The position numbers and the translations under genes are program-made. From NCBI GenBank assembly GCA_030737875.1, contig CM060909.1:30711659-30775658 (forward strand): 64,000 nt of DNA, in the 5' to 3' direction. Shown one piece after another: positions 1-11,373 of the stretch (position 1 is its first letter; each line of letters opens with the position of its first letter). A model generated the notes under the pieces. That model had not been told where the DNA came from, made no database searches, and saw only the letters and a list, made by a program, of their open reading frames with translations. Source of the DNA: Allium sativum (lineage: Eukaryota > Streptophyta > Magnoliopsida > Asparagales > Amaryllidaceae).

Positions 1-720
1 TTTTTTTTTTTCGATTTTGATTGAGGCGACTGAAGAATAATTTGGAGAATTTGGGTTTGGAGAAAGAAGGTGTAGGAAGTACTTATATAGATTAATTAAT
101 TATTCAATTAGCCAATTAAGGCCCGTAAAACCCCTTGTCCAATTTTAACATATTTAAATAATAACCTTTGTGTTATTATTCATATCAATTTTTAGTTCTT
201 TATATAAAAATGCTATAGTGGATAGAGAAGGGATTACAAAGAAAAGGAAAAAACCAAATAAAGAAAAAGGAAGATGAGAAATAAGGAGCAAGGAATTAAT
301 GCTGCATTGCTTTTCCATTTAAAACCATGAATGCATTTCCTTTGTTGCCTTGCACCTTTGAAAATTATATTGCCAAAATTTGATTCTAGAAATAATATTC
401 CATTTGTCATTAATGCCGAAGGAAGGATTAAGAAGAAAGATTTTGAATTAGAAAACGTATCTGTAGGAACATGCATGAATTAAAAACAAAAGAAAATTAA
501 TGCACACTAATGAAAAATTGGATTTGCTTTCTATGGACAATGTGTTAGGCTAACACATGAATTAACAACGTTGTTTTATGGTATTATCTGAACATTATAA
601 ACTTACCTGTCATACACTGTAAATTAAATAGTAACGAAAAATATAGAAGTGATTGCGCGATTTTATTTTATTTCCTTTCATTACGCATTCCTTTCATAAA
701 TGTGCATTATATATGCTTTA

Positions 721-755
<35 letters not shown>

Positions 756-2134
756 TCAATTTCACCCTCCAAAAATTCATCCTTCTCTTTCATTACATTA
801 ATTATATCACAATTTGTACCATAAATAACGTGATAAACGGCTTGCAAAATTAATCACCAATATTTATGTTAATTCAATGTTTAATTACCATTTGTACTCA
901 ATGGTTTGATCTGTAATAAATTAATCTTAACCATATATTACTATGCGAATAGATTCTTTGTTTAATAAATCATTAAACAGAACTTAGTTAAAAATTGATT
1001 CTTTTCTTTTTTTACTCGTTCTAATGTCAAATATTCCAAATGGCTTACCATTTATTAGCATCGTAAATATTGATGTTATATTCACATTATGCTTTTAAAT
1101 TCTAGAATGAACACTACATTCAAATTAAATAGAAAGTCCAAGTTCTAAATAGTACCTCAAGTATATTGTAAATTTAATATCCAACAATTCTAAATTTGTA
1201 GTTTTTACTTTCATAATCAACTCAAGTTAATAACGTTAATTCTGGCAAAATAATTAAGCTGAGCTTATGTTTACAATTGCCTTTAAAAGTGGATACTTTG
1301 TTCAAATAAATAAATGTACATGTTATATTTGGAATGTTGAATATAAGCATATATTTTTCTTCTATAAATCAAATTACAAGATCAAAATAATTGATAACAG
1401 GAATAAGTTTTGTTTTCTATTTATTTTTTTAGACAACCTAAATATTCAATCATTTATTAATGTAAATCACATTTATTTATAAATTTATGAAATGGTTCAC
1501 ACTTTGGATAGAAAAAGGGAAGTATTAAAGACAACAAAATTTTTTCTCTTAATATAACAATGAAAAATTGTAACATAATGATTTGTTTATCCAACACTAC
1601 ATATTATAACATAATGACATCTTTATCATAATTTATTTAGAGTCCACCTAATATTTTAGACCAACCTATTCAATGCTCATGCAAAAATAATTAAATATAC
1701 ACACATGGAGTAGATTTGCTTTTGGAGAGAGACAATAAAAGGAGAGAAAAAGGGATGTTAGTTTAAGAATTAAGAATTCAAAAGTTGTAAGAGAAAATAA
1801 GCATCATGATTTTGGCTTTAAAGGCAAGGCTATAAGGCTGTAATTAACGTGAAATAACTTTACATATGAAATGAATGTCACCAGTGTTTCTTGGTTCGCC
1901 CAATTTCGATTTAAAACTAATTTTATATAATTTCTCCAAGTTGGAAATTAAAATTTGGAATTACCATGAATTTTAAGTTCAGAATAGAACTAAAATAATA
2001 AACTTAATATTTCAGCCATTATTAATAAAATAATTTAATTAAAAAAAATAGAATTTTTAATTTCTGACTCATTTTCTTAACAAAATTATTTAAATTAAAA
2101 ATTTTAAATTGACCCTAAATTGCGGGTTGTTACA
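1..2134 (-). mobile_element. 3' LTR of giant-LTR element A (truncated by window start)
   Basis: These bases repeat colinearly at about 8036-10170 with roughly 15 to 20 small differences by eye, several of them indels or TA-microsatellite changes. The right edge is the LTR terminus GGGTTGTTACA, followed directly by a polypurine tract on the minus strand. This is therefore the element-3' LTR of a minus-strand retrotransposon whose left end lies before the window. It contains the same TATA-like box (83-89, minus strand) as the other copy. No coding capacity is seen. The low divergence suggests a young insertion. Confidence 0.85.
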
Positions 2135-2147
2135 GTCTCCCCCACTT
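2135..2147 (-). other. Polypurine tract of element A
   Basis: On the minus strand this reads AAGTGGGGGAGAC immediately before the LTR start TGTAACA. That is the expected site for plus-strand DNA priming. Element H has the near-identical tract at 35268-35280, which supports common ancestry. Confidence 0.85.
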
Positions 2148-2345
2148 AAAATCTTTTCGTCCTCGAAAAGGAACTAAGCTAAAGGTAGTTAAATTAACTA
2201 ACTAAATTTTAATTTTAATATTATTAATTTCATTTGTTGGCTAACTTATCAAATATATATACTTTTATATATTTAAAAACATATTTTCTAAAATAGGATT
2301 ATATATATAATCAAAATACTTTAATTATAAGCTTATCACTCTGAA

Positions 2346-2461
2346 CTCATTCTAGGGCATTACTAACCCCATCTCTAATGAGTATTCTCATTCTAGGATA
2401 CTGCTGATCCTATCTCTAATGAGTATTCTTATTGGACATTACTAATCCAATCTCTGATGAG
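2346..2461 (-). promoter_or_regulatory. Three tandem leader hairpins downstream of the PBS
   Basis: Three units of about 37 bp begin CTCATT or CTTATT and end AATGAG or GATGAG, at 2346-2382, 2387-2423 and 2428-2461. The inner arms differ but stay complementary: GGG/CCC, AGGAT/ATCCT and TTGGA/TCCAA. H has the same unit with AGGACT/AGTCCT. This position, between PBS and the missing gag, is where retroelement packaging or dimerisation signals usually lie. The structure is read from sequence; the function is inferred. Confidence 0.7.
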
Positions 2462-2512
2462 TCTTTTGTTTAGTTCTAACGAGTTGTACCCCAAAGATTT
2501 GAGCTAACCAAA

Positions 2513-2524
2513 GCTTTGATACCA
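2513..2524 (-). other. Primer binding site of element A
   Basis: The minus strand reads TGGTATCAAAGC, one base different from the common initiator-Met-tRNA site TGGTATCAGAGC. Two bases separate it from the 5' LTR starting at 2527. Confidence 0.85.
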
Positions 2525-2833
2525 ACTGTAACGACACGGATTTTCCCCGTCCTTAATCGATCGCAAAATCGACTAAGAACGTTCAAAATTCGCAAACGTT
2601 AACTTTGGGAATACAATACATCAGAACAATAACAACAGACTTTTATTACATTACAATAATGTTACATCAGAGTACAGAATATCAGAGTACAAATAAAGTA
2701 GACTACAGCGGAAGATAAATTACAACAGATTTAATACATTAAACAGCGGAAGACTTCTAAGCTCTGGACACAGCTTTAGGCTTCGATCCAGGATCCTGCT
2801 AAAGAGAGAGATATCTGCAAAAAGCTACTCGAC

Positions 2834-3116
2834 TGCCCGTGTGGAAAAGAGGGCACCCGAGTTTGCAAAGTGAAACAAACTACGAGTCAGTCATGGGACT
2901 GGTGTGAGAATTCTAAACTAATTTAACTAATAAGACAAATCCAAGGACCACGCCGCTAATGCGGAACGGGTTTTATTCCAATGGATTGTCGGTGCATAAA
3001 GTAAAGTAAATCGTAGAATAACGCAATGTCTTTTTGAAAAATGAAACCATTATAAGACCCAAGTCCCATCACACAATGCAACGCAAACTGGAGGATAGGG
3101 TTTTACCTTATAATGA
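2834..3116 (-). promoter_or_regulatory. Conserved U5 structured segment (stems HP1-HP3) in LTR A
   Basis: Stem HP1 pairs TGCCC (2834-2838) with GGGCA (2851-2855). HP2 pairs CCGC (2953-2956) with GCGG (2961-2964). HP3 pairs CATTATAAG (3048-3056) with CTTATAATG (3107-3115), plus an inner ACCC (3057-3060) with GGGT (3098-3101). Equivalent stems are present in F, H, D, C, B and G with compensatory base changes. The segment lies some 300-600 nt before the LTR 3' end, so it would sit in the 5' leader RNA. The role is unknown. Confidence 0.65.
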
Positions 3117-4085
3117 TCAAAAGATGCTTGATACGATAAACATGGTATTATATAATAATAGTGTGCAACCAATTTGAAATACATCAAAGTAAATGTATTA
3201 ATCCTAGACGGCATGAGTGCCCCATCCCACTATGTCGCCATATATAGGTATACAATCAAAACCGCTTGATGTCGTATTGGAAATTTGGGTTTGCATCTGA
3301 GTGAAGGCTAGGGAGGAGATCCTTACCGATTCGAGACACTCTAGCAAATGCCCCAGGATTGGTACTCTGTCCAACCCTTGGATCCTGCAGGGCCGGTCCA
3401 TACGTTAACGCTTAATGGATTGGCAATTCCTGAACACACGCTTCCCGGTCCTTTTGGACCTATAATACGGCCAGTGGCGACCGCATAAACCGAGGCCTCG
3501 AAAAATCCAACAACCACAATGAATAATTGCCAGCGCTGGTAGGTCCCTGGCACCACTCTAGCTAGAAAGCAACGTGTGCACTCCCTGCGTTCCCTTCTCC
3601 CGTTTTAGACTCTACCGGGCTGTGAGGCTCTCGAAGTCACGATATACACAAAGCTATGCCTAAATAGACTGTGCTTTGATCATCAACCACAAGGCCTGCT
3701 TTTCAACAAAAGCCTTGATTAATGCATCTTAGTATGCCACATTGTTAGCCCATACTATACCATTGATTTCTACCAATATATAACCTCTAAGCTCGTACGT
3801 CTCAGAGAAGGGTGTTAACCACCAAACAGATATATATTGAGAGAGATCAACGAATGTAGTATAAAGGACTACAACGTCAGACATACATTCCATTTATAAA
3901 CTTATGCCCTGGGTCTGAGCGAAAGTCAAATCCGTACAAATCAACACTTCGTCCGAACGGCCACCACTGAAGCCCTTTCAAGGTAGCTACTCCTCTCATG
4001 GGTCTCAGTGGCAACACATCCATTCGATGTGAAGATCGTCGGTCTTCAATCACCGTCTTTAAATCTTCGACTTAGAACGTCGTAT

Positions 4086-4127
4086 AATCATTTGAAATGA
4101 GATTGAACTCGGTCTTTTCAAATGATT
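4086..4127 (-). promoter_or_regulatory. Conserved stem HP4 in LTR A
   Basis: A perfect 12-bp stem joins AATCATTTGAAA (4086-4097) to TTTCAAATGATT (4116-4127). The homologous stem in F (60649-60685) has a different sequence but is also fully paired, which argues that pairing rather than sequence is kept. Confidence 0.6.
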
Positions 4128-4589
4128 CTCGTATATATATATATATATAATTTAAAATCACTTCATATCGTTATTAATATTTAATAACGACCTATCGCTA
4201 CTTTTATTTATATAAAAATAGCTCAAATAAATTTAACGACGCTTCGGGTCAATGGGCGACCCTGGCGCGGTTTGCAACCAAATTTGATTTACACACAACT
4301 TGAAATCTAACCGTTGGATTTTGATGAAATTTATATCATTGGAAAGATTTTCCCAAAGCGGTCCTAACGGTTCCTGTTTTGGGAAAATCCGACGGTCGGA
4401 TCTTTCGGTATAACCGTTTAAAGTTACGATTGTCGATACGCGAACTACCACGCGTGTTTCGTTTAAATTTAATTTATATATATATATATATATATATAAA
4501 TTGTTTTACTATTTCCATTATAAAAGTCTATTCTTTTTATCGCATCTAAAATGACGATAAAATATTTGTTGTTTTATTTTACTACCTTT

Positions 4590-5040
4590 CTTATTTTATT
4601 TACTCTAATTGTAAATAAATTATGCTTTATATATCCTTTTAATTTATTTCCTTATTTTTTTACCTAAATGTAAATAAATATTTCTCTACTTCTTTTATCT
4701 TATTTATTTACATTATTTATAAATAAATGTTTCTAATTCCTTTTCTTATTTATTTACACTATTTGTAAATAAATGTATTTAATTTCTTTTTCTTATTTAT
4801 TTACACTATTTGTAAATAAATGTTTACCTTTACTTTTACTATATTTATTTACACTAATTATAAATAAATGTACCTTTTCCTTTTAACTTATTTATTTACA
4901 AAAAAAAATGTAAATAAATATTATTCACATAATTATTCTTTTAATCCCTTTTATTTACAAAAAAAGTAAATAATCCTTATTCACATATTTGTTCTTAAAA
5001 TCTTAATCACATAGAAATGTAATTTTATTACATTGTAAAA

Positions 5041-5076
<36 letters not shown>

Positions 5077-5640
5077 ACTTACATTGGAAATGTACTTTTA
5101 TTAAATCCTTTATTTACATTTGACAAATGTAAATTTCTTTGTTTCTTTTCTTTACATTGAAAAGTGTAATTCTTAAATTCTTTTCTAATTACATTGAAAA
5201 ATGTAGTTCTTTAATCCTTTTTCTAATATTTCTTTTTAACATAAAAGAATATCTTATGTTAATTCTTTTCTAACCTTTCTTTTTACTATTTACCTAGAAA
5301 ATGTAAATAATTACTATTTACAAATTGGTTCTTTTTATTTACATAAGGAAATGTAAATAAATCCTTTTCATATAATTTTTTTTTATTTACATAAGAAAAT
5401 GTAAATAAAAACTTATTCACATAATTATTATTTTTATTCCTTTTAATTACATAGGAAAATGTAATTAAATTCTTATTCACATATTTGTTCTTTATATTCT
5501 ATTTATTCTTAATTACATAAAATGTAATTTTATTTCTTATAATCATAATTACATAAAATGTAATTTTCTTTACAGTGTAAAATATATTCTTTTAGTTACA
5601 TATATAAAAAAAATGTAATTTATTCAATCTCTTATTTATC
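4590..5640. repeat. Array of short hairpins in the AT-rich body of LTR A
   Basis: Short inverted repeats recur: first ATTTATTTAC with GTAAATAAAT (for example about 4746-4773 and 4795-4822), then shorter TTTACAT with ATGTAAA types to about 5640. Spacers vary and units are irregular, so this is not a simple satellite. AT dinucleotide runs occur at about 4470-4500 and 5045-5072. No gene is seen. Confidence 0.65.
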
Positions 5641-6019
5641 TAATGTAAATATATGTTTTCCTTTGTCTACATTTTATTTATTTGAAGTAATTTACATATA
5701 TAAAATGTAAATTTAGAAAATTAATATATATGCTTTAACCTCTCACATTGGATAGGTATTGTTGTGACTACTGGACAGCCGGGCGGGTCCGGGCAGATTT
5801 TCATCACAACTCAATCCAACCTCGGGTTTAAGCACTCTTTTTCTTTATATTGAAAAATGTAATTCTTTTTATTCCTTTCTTAAAAAAAATATAATTCTTA
5901 AATTCTTATCTTACTATTTCATTAATTCTATTTAAACAAAATGGATATTTTGTTTCTCACATTTTCTATTTACCTAAATGTTTATTTTTACATAAAGCAT
6001 ATTTTTGTCCGCAAACCCT

Positions 6020-6390
6020 AATGCGACAAAATAATAATTTAACTAATGTATGTTATTGCATAAAGCATATTTTTGTTCGCAAACTCTAATGCGACAAAAA
6101 TAGCAATTCAATCTATATATGTTTTTACATAAAATATATTTTTGTGCGCAAACTCTAATGCGACAAAAATAGCAATTCAACCTATATATGTTTTTACATA
6201 AAATATATTTTTGTGCGCAAAATCTAATGCGACAAAAATAGCAATTCAACCTATATATGTTTTTACATAAAATATATTTTTGTGCACAAAATCTAATGCG
6301 ACAAAAATAGCAATTCAACCTATATATGTTTTTACATAAAATATATTTTTGTGCGCAAAATCTAATGCGACAAAAATAGCAATTTATTTA
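6020..6390. repeat. 69-bp tandem repeat array in LTR A
   Basis: About five units of 69 bp each contain TTTTTGTGCGCA and TGCGACAAAAA, which can pair as a bulged hairpin. Units differ by a few bases. A 91-codon minus-strand reading frame here is only a translation of the repeat. Confidence 0.8.
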
Positions 6391-6839
6391 TATTTTGAAT
6401 GCTAATATATGATTCATTACAATAATGCAACATGACGATGACTTTTATGTCGTCTCAACTAAATTAAACACGACGGCGATTTTAGCGTCATAACATTCAA
6501 AATAATACATTGATGTTTTGGTGTCACAACATACAAAATAACACACTTATGGCTTTGGTGTCATAACATACAAATTAACACACTTATGGTTTTGGTGTAA
6601 TTTTTTTTTTCTTTTTTTTTTTTTTTTTTTTGAATCACAATAACGGTCCCAACTTCACTTTTATTTGCAAATGGAAATGAAAATTTAAATTCACATTTTA
6701 TTTATACATAAAAGTAAAGGTTAAACTTACATTCTATTATGTTAACAAAAGCGACATAAAAATTGGTATTTTGACTTTATCAAGAAAATATAAAAGTTGG
6801 TCTTTTTATTTTTAACAAGAGAAACATAAAAAGTGGTCT

Positions 6840-7145
6840 TTTATTTTGTTAATCAAAAGGAACATAAAAAGTTGTTCTTTTTTTTATTTTTAAAACAAAG
6901 ACATAAAAAGTTATTCTTTTTATTTTTAAAACAAAGAGATAAACAAATTTTCTTTTTATTTTTAACAAAAGATATAAAAAGTTATTCTTTTTATTTTTAA
7001 CAAAAGACATGAAAAGTTATTCTTTTCATTTTTAACAAAAGACATAAAAAGTTATTCATTTTATTTTTAATAAAAGACATAAAAAGTTATTCTTTTTATT
7101 TTTAACAAAAGACATAAAAAGTTATTCTTTTTATTTTTAACAAAC
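6840..7145. repeat. About 35-bp tandem repeat array in LTR A
   Basis: Degenerate units built around ACATAAAAAGTTATTC followed by TTTTTATTTTTAA recur roughly every 35 bp. Units around 6960-7145 are the most regular. The following stretch to about 7440 has further irregular units with TTTGTTTTACAAC. Confidence 0.7.
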
Positions 7146-7815
7146 GAATTATGTAAAAATGTTCTTTTGTTTCAACAACCGAATTAAGTAAAAATGTCCT
7201 TTGTTTTGTAAACAAATTTTGTCCCTTATTTGGTAACCAAAATATATATCAAAAAATATGTCTTTTATTTTGTAAACAAATTTGTCCCTTTTAATTTTGA
7301 CAACAAAATAATGTTAAAATTATCCTTTTTGTTTTACAACAAAAATAATGTAAAAATTGTTCCTTTTTGTTTTACAACAAAAATAATGTAAAAATAGTCT
7401 TTTTGTTTAACAAACAAAAATAAACAAACAAGATTTGTTTTCATTTATTTTGTATACAGAATTTAAGAAAAAATAAAATAAAGAGGGGAACTTTATTATG
7501 ATCTACATCAAAAATTTCAGATCTAGATAAAGTAATCATCACAGACATCACCACATATTTCAGCAATAATTATATACAAACATCATCACATCGCAGATCA
7601 GTAAATCACAATATACAATCACAATCTCAGCATTTCAATCACCACATAATTAAATTAAAATAATTAAGTATCTAAATAAAAGAAAGATTCTCACCTTGTT
7701 TTTAATAAAATTAAACCGCGTTTAATTTTACCAAAAATCCCAACTGCTATTGTTCTTGTCTATCAATTCTGAAATTTTCCTCAAAAATCATCTTGTTTAG
7801 AATAACGTCTAGTCA

Positions 7816-8050
7816 GTGCCATCGCGAAGTATTTTTCGACTTGAGTCCAACGCACTTGAAATCGTCCAATTCCTTCTTCATGTTCTGGAAACGGAGGCCG
7901 CCACTTCGAGACACCCACAGCCTCTAGGGCTTCAAATTCCGACTAGCACAGTGGGCGAGGAGGTGATCGGAGGGCGGGGTCTGGTCGGCCTTGGAGGGGG
8001 AGTAATGGAGGATTCCGCCATCGTTTCTTCTTCTTTTTTTTTCGATTTTG
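7816..8050 (-). other. GC-rich promoter-proximal block of LTR A with a 29-codon ORF
   Basis: This is the only GC-rich part of LTR A outside the conserved U5 segment. It lies about 70-300 bp downstream of the TATA-like box on the minus strand. The first minus-strand ATG is at 8021 and opens a 29-codon proline-rich frame ending at 7932. Such a short frame could be an upstream ORF in a long leader, or mean nothing. H has an equivalent GC-rich block at about 34130-34430. Confidence 0.4.
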
Positions 8051-8113
8051 ATTGAGGCGACTGAAGAATAATTTGGAGAATTTGGGTTTGGAGAAAGAAG
8101 GTGTAGGAAGTAC

Positions 8114-8120
8114 TTATATA
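8114..8120 (-). promoter_or_regulatory. TATA-like box of LTR A
   Basis: The minus strand reads CTATATAAGTA over 8111-8121. If used, transcription would start about 30 nt further left, leaving more than 5 kb of LTR in the leader RNA. The same box is at 83-89 in the other LTR copy. Confidence 0.5.
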
Positions 8121-8743
8121 GATTAATTAATTATTCAATTAGCCAATTAAGGCCCGTAAAACCCCTTGTCCAATTTTAACATATTTAAATAATAACCTTT
8201 GTGTTATTATTCATATAAATTTTTAGTTCTTTATATAAAAATGCTATAGTGGATAGAGAAGGGATTACAAAGAAAAGGAAAAAAAACAAATAAAGAAAAA
8301 GGAAGATGAGAAATAAGGAGCAAGGAATTAATGCTGCATTGCTTTTCCATTTAAAACCATGAATGCATTTCCTTTGTTGCCTTGCACCTTTGAAAATTAT
8401 ATTGCCAAAATTTGATTCTAGAAATAATATTCCATTTGTCATTAATGCCAAAGGAAGGATTAAGAAGAAAGATTTTGAATTAGAAAACGTATCTGTAGGA
8501 ACATGCATGAATTAAAAACAAAAGAAAATTAATGCACACTAATGAAAAATTGGATTTGCTTTCTATGGACAATGTGTTAGGCTAACACATGAATTAACAA
8601 CGTTGTTTTATGGTATTATCTGAACATTATAAACTTACCCGTCATACACTGTAAATTAAATAGTAACGAAAAATATAGAAGTGATTGCGCGATTTTATTT
8701 TATTTCCTTTCATTACGCATTCCTTTCATAAATGTGCATTATA

Positions 8744-8791
<48 letters not shown>

Positions 8792-10170
8792 TCAATTTCA
8801 CCCTCCAAAAATTCATCCTTCTCTTTCATTACATTAATTATATCACAATTTGTACCATAAATAACGTGATAAACGTCTTGCAAAATTAATCACCAATATT
8901 TATGTTAATTCAATGTTTAATTACCATTTGTACTCAATGGTTTGATCTGTAATAAATTAATCTTAACCATTTATTACTATGCGAATAGATTCTTTGTTTA
9001 ATAAATCATTAAACAGAACTTAGTTAAAAATTGATTCTTTTCTTTTTTTTACTCGTTCTAATGTCAAATATTCCAAATGGCTTACCATTTATTAGCATCG
9101 TAAATATTGATGTTATATTCACATTATGCTTTTAAATTCTAGAATGAACACTACATTCAAATTAAATAGAAAGTCCAAGTTCTAAATAGTACCTCAAGTA
9201 TATTGTAAATTTAATATCTAACAATTCTAAATTTGTAGTTTTTACTTTCATAATCAACTCAAGTTAATAACGTTAATTCTGGCAAAATAATTAAGCTGAG
9301 CTTATGTTTAAATTGCCTTTAAAAGTGGATACTTTGTTCAAATAAATAAATATACATGTTATATTTGGAATGTTGAATATAAGCATATATTTTTCTTCTA
9401 TAAATCAAATTACAAGATCAAAATAATTGATAACAGGAATAAGTTTTGTTTTCTATTTATTTTTTTAGACAACCTAAATATTCAATCGTTTATTAATGTA
9501 AATCACATTTATTTATAAATTTATGAAATGGTTCACACTTTGGATAGAAAAAGGGAAGTATTAAAGACAACAAAATTTTTTCTCTTAATATAACAATGAA
9601 AAATTGTAACATAATGATATGTTTATCCAACACTACATATTATAACATAATGACATCTTTATCATAATTTATTTAGAGTCCACCTAATATTTTAGACCAA
9701 CCTATTCAATGCTCATGCAAAAATAATTAAATATACACACATGGAGTAGATTTGCTTTTGGAGAGAGACAATAAAAGGAGAGAAAAAGGGATGTTAGTTT
9801 AAGAATTAAGAATTCAAAAGTTGTAAGAGAAAATAAGCATCATGATTTTGGCTTTAAAGGCAAGGCTATAAGGCTGTAATTAACGTGAAATAACTTTACA
9901 TATGAAATGAATGTCACCAGTGTTTCTTGGTTCGCCCAATTTCGATTTAAAACTAATTTTATATAATTTCTCCAAGTTGGAAATTAAAATTTGGAATTAC
10001 CATGAATTTTAAGTTCAGAATAGAATTAAAATAATAAACTTAATATTTCAGCCATTATTAATAAAATAATTTAATTAAAAAAAATAGAATTTTTAATTTC
10101 TGACTCATTTTCTTAACAAAATCATTTAAAATAAAAAATTTAAATTGACCCTAAATTGCGGGTTGTTACA

Positions 10171-11373
10171 CGACCCAGTGCCAGGGATCAGTAGTCATCC
10201 GTTCGATGTGAAGATCGCCGGTCTTCAATCACCGTCTTCAATATCTTCGATTTAAATCGTCGTATAATTATTTGAAATGAGATTGAACTCGGTCTTTTCA
10301 AATAATTCTCGAATAATAATAATTTAAATCATTTCATATTGTTAATAATATTTTATAACGATTTAACGCTATTTTAATTTATATAAAAATGGCTCAAATT
10401 AATTTAACGACGCTTCAGGTCGCTATGCAGCGCTGGCGCTGTTTTTATCAAATTTTGATTTACACTTTTCTCGAAATTTAACCGTTGGATTTTCACAAAA
10501 TTTATATTGTTGAAAAGATCTTCCCAAAGCGGTCCAAATGGTTCCAGTTTTGGGGAATTCAGACGATCGGATCATTCGGTATAATTGTTTAAAATTACGA
10601 TTTTGGAACGCAAACTACCATGTTGTTCTAATAACATATAAAAGAATATTTATTTTCTATGTATTCTAATATCATATAAAAGAATATTTTATATGCAAAC
10701 ATTTTCTATTGTAATATCATATAAAAATATTCTTTTATATGATATTAGAATAGAAAATGTTTACATATAAAATATTCTTTTATATGATATTAGAATAGAA
10801 AATGTTTGCATATAAAATATTCTTTTATATGATATTAGAATACATAGAAAATGTTTACATATAAAATATTCTTTTACATGATATTAGAATAGAAAATGTT
10901 TAAATATAAAATATTCTTTTATATGTTATTAGAACAACACAATAGTTCGCGTTTCGAAATCGTAATTTTAAACGATTATACTGAGTGATCCAACCGTCAG
11001 ATTTCCCCTAAACTAAAACCGTTTGGACCGCTTTAGGAAGATCTTTCCGAAAATATAAATTTTGTTAAAATTCAATGGTTAGATTTCAAGAAAAGTGTAA
11101 ATCAAGTTGATAAAAACAGCGCCAGGGCTATACTCGTTAAATTAATTTGAGCCATTTTTATATAAATAAAAATAGCGTTAAATCGTTATAAAATTTTATT
11201 AACGATAGGAAATGATTTAAATTAGTATTATTCGAGAATTATTTGAAAAGACCGAGTTCAATCTCATTTCAAATAATTATACAACGATTTAAATCGAAGA
11301 TATTGAAGACGGTGATTGAAGACCGACGATCTTCACATCGAATGGATGACTACTGATGCCCGACACTGGGTCG
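10171..11373. repeat. 1.2-kb imperfect palindrome of giant-LTR sequence
   Basis: The left arm (10171 to about 10650) is repeated in reverse complement at about 10920-11373, with arms clearly alike but diverged. Both carry the HP4 region and the AACCGTTGGAT block of giant LTRs. The centre is AT-rich and itself holds several inverted copies of a unit with ATATAAAAGAATATT. Two LTR pieces therefore meet in opposite orientation. Element A is inserted exactly at the outer edge of the left arm. Confidence 0.75.

Larger units (their letters stand above)
2135..2526 (-). mobile_element. Internal domain of element A, 392 bp, no coding capacity
   Basis: This is everything between the two LTRs of A. It holds the PPT, an AT-rich stretch with no useful ORF, three tandem leader hairpins (2346-2461) and the PBS. 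The hairpin-PBS part is clearly related to the leader of H (39742-39869), and the PPT flank shares the motif TTTTCGAGGACGAAAAG on the minus strand. A thus looks like a deletion derivative that kept only cis-acting signals. Any proteins for its movement would have to come from an autonomous relative; H is a plausible type of donor, but this is inference. Confidence 0.8.
2527..10170 (-). mobile_element. 5' LTR of element A, 7.64 kb
   Basis: It is bounded by TGTAACGAC at the left and GTTGTTACA at the right, giving the inverted ends TGTAAC and GTTACA. The PBS abuts the left edge and the right 2.1 kb matches the other LTR copy. In transcription order (right to left) it holds an AT-rich U3, a TATA-like box (8114-8120), a GC-rich block (about 7816-8050), a 3-kb AT-rich body of tandem hairpins, and a conserved GC-richer segment near the 3' end. 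At 7.6 kb it is longer than many whole retrotransposons. The 5 bases after it, CGACC, are the predicted target duplication; the partner lies outside the window. Confidence 0.8.

Noticed and set aside
6043..6318. 91-codon minus-strand Cys-rich frame
   Set aside because: It is a translation of the 69-bp tandem repeat.
6020..6390. CRISPR-like array
   Set aside because: Units are contiguous 69-bp repeats without unique spacers, in a plant LTR.
1..10170. Plain tandem segmental duplication of 1-2134 and 8036-10170
   Set aside because: The shared segment ends exactly at an LTR terminus, with a PPT on one side and a PBS plus LTR start 392 bp later, so an LTR pair explains it better.
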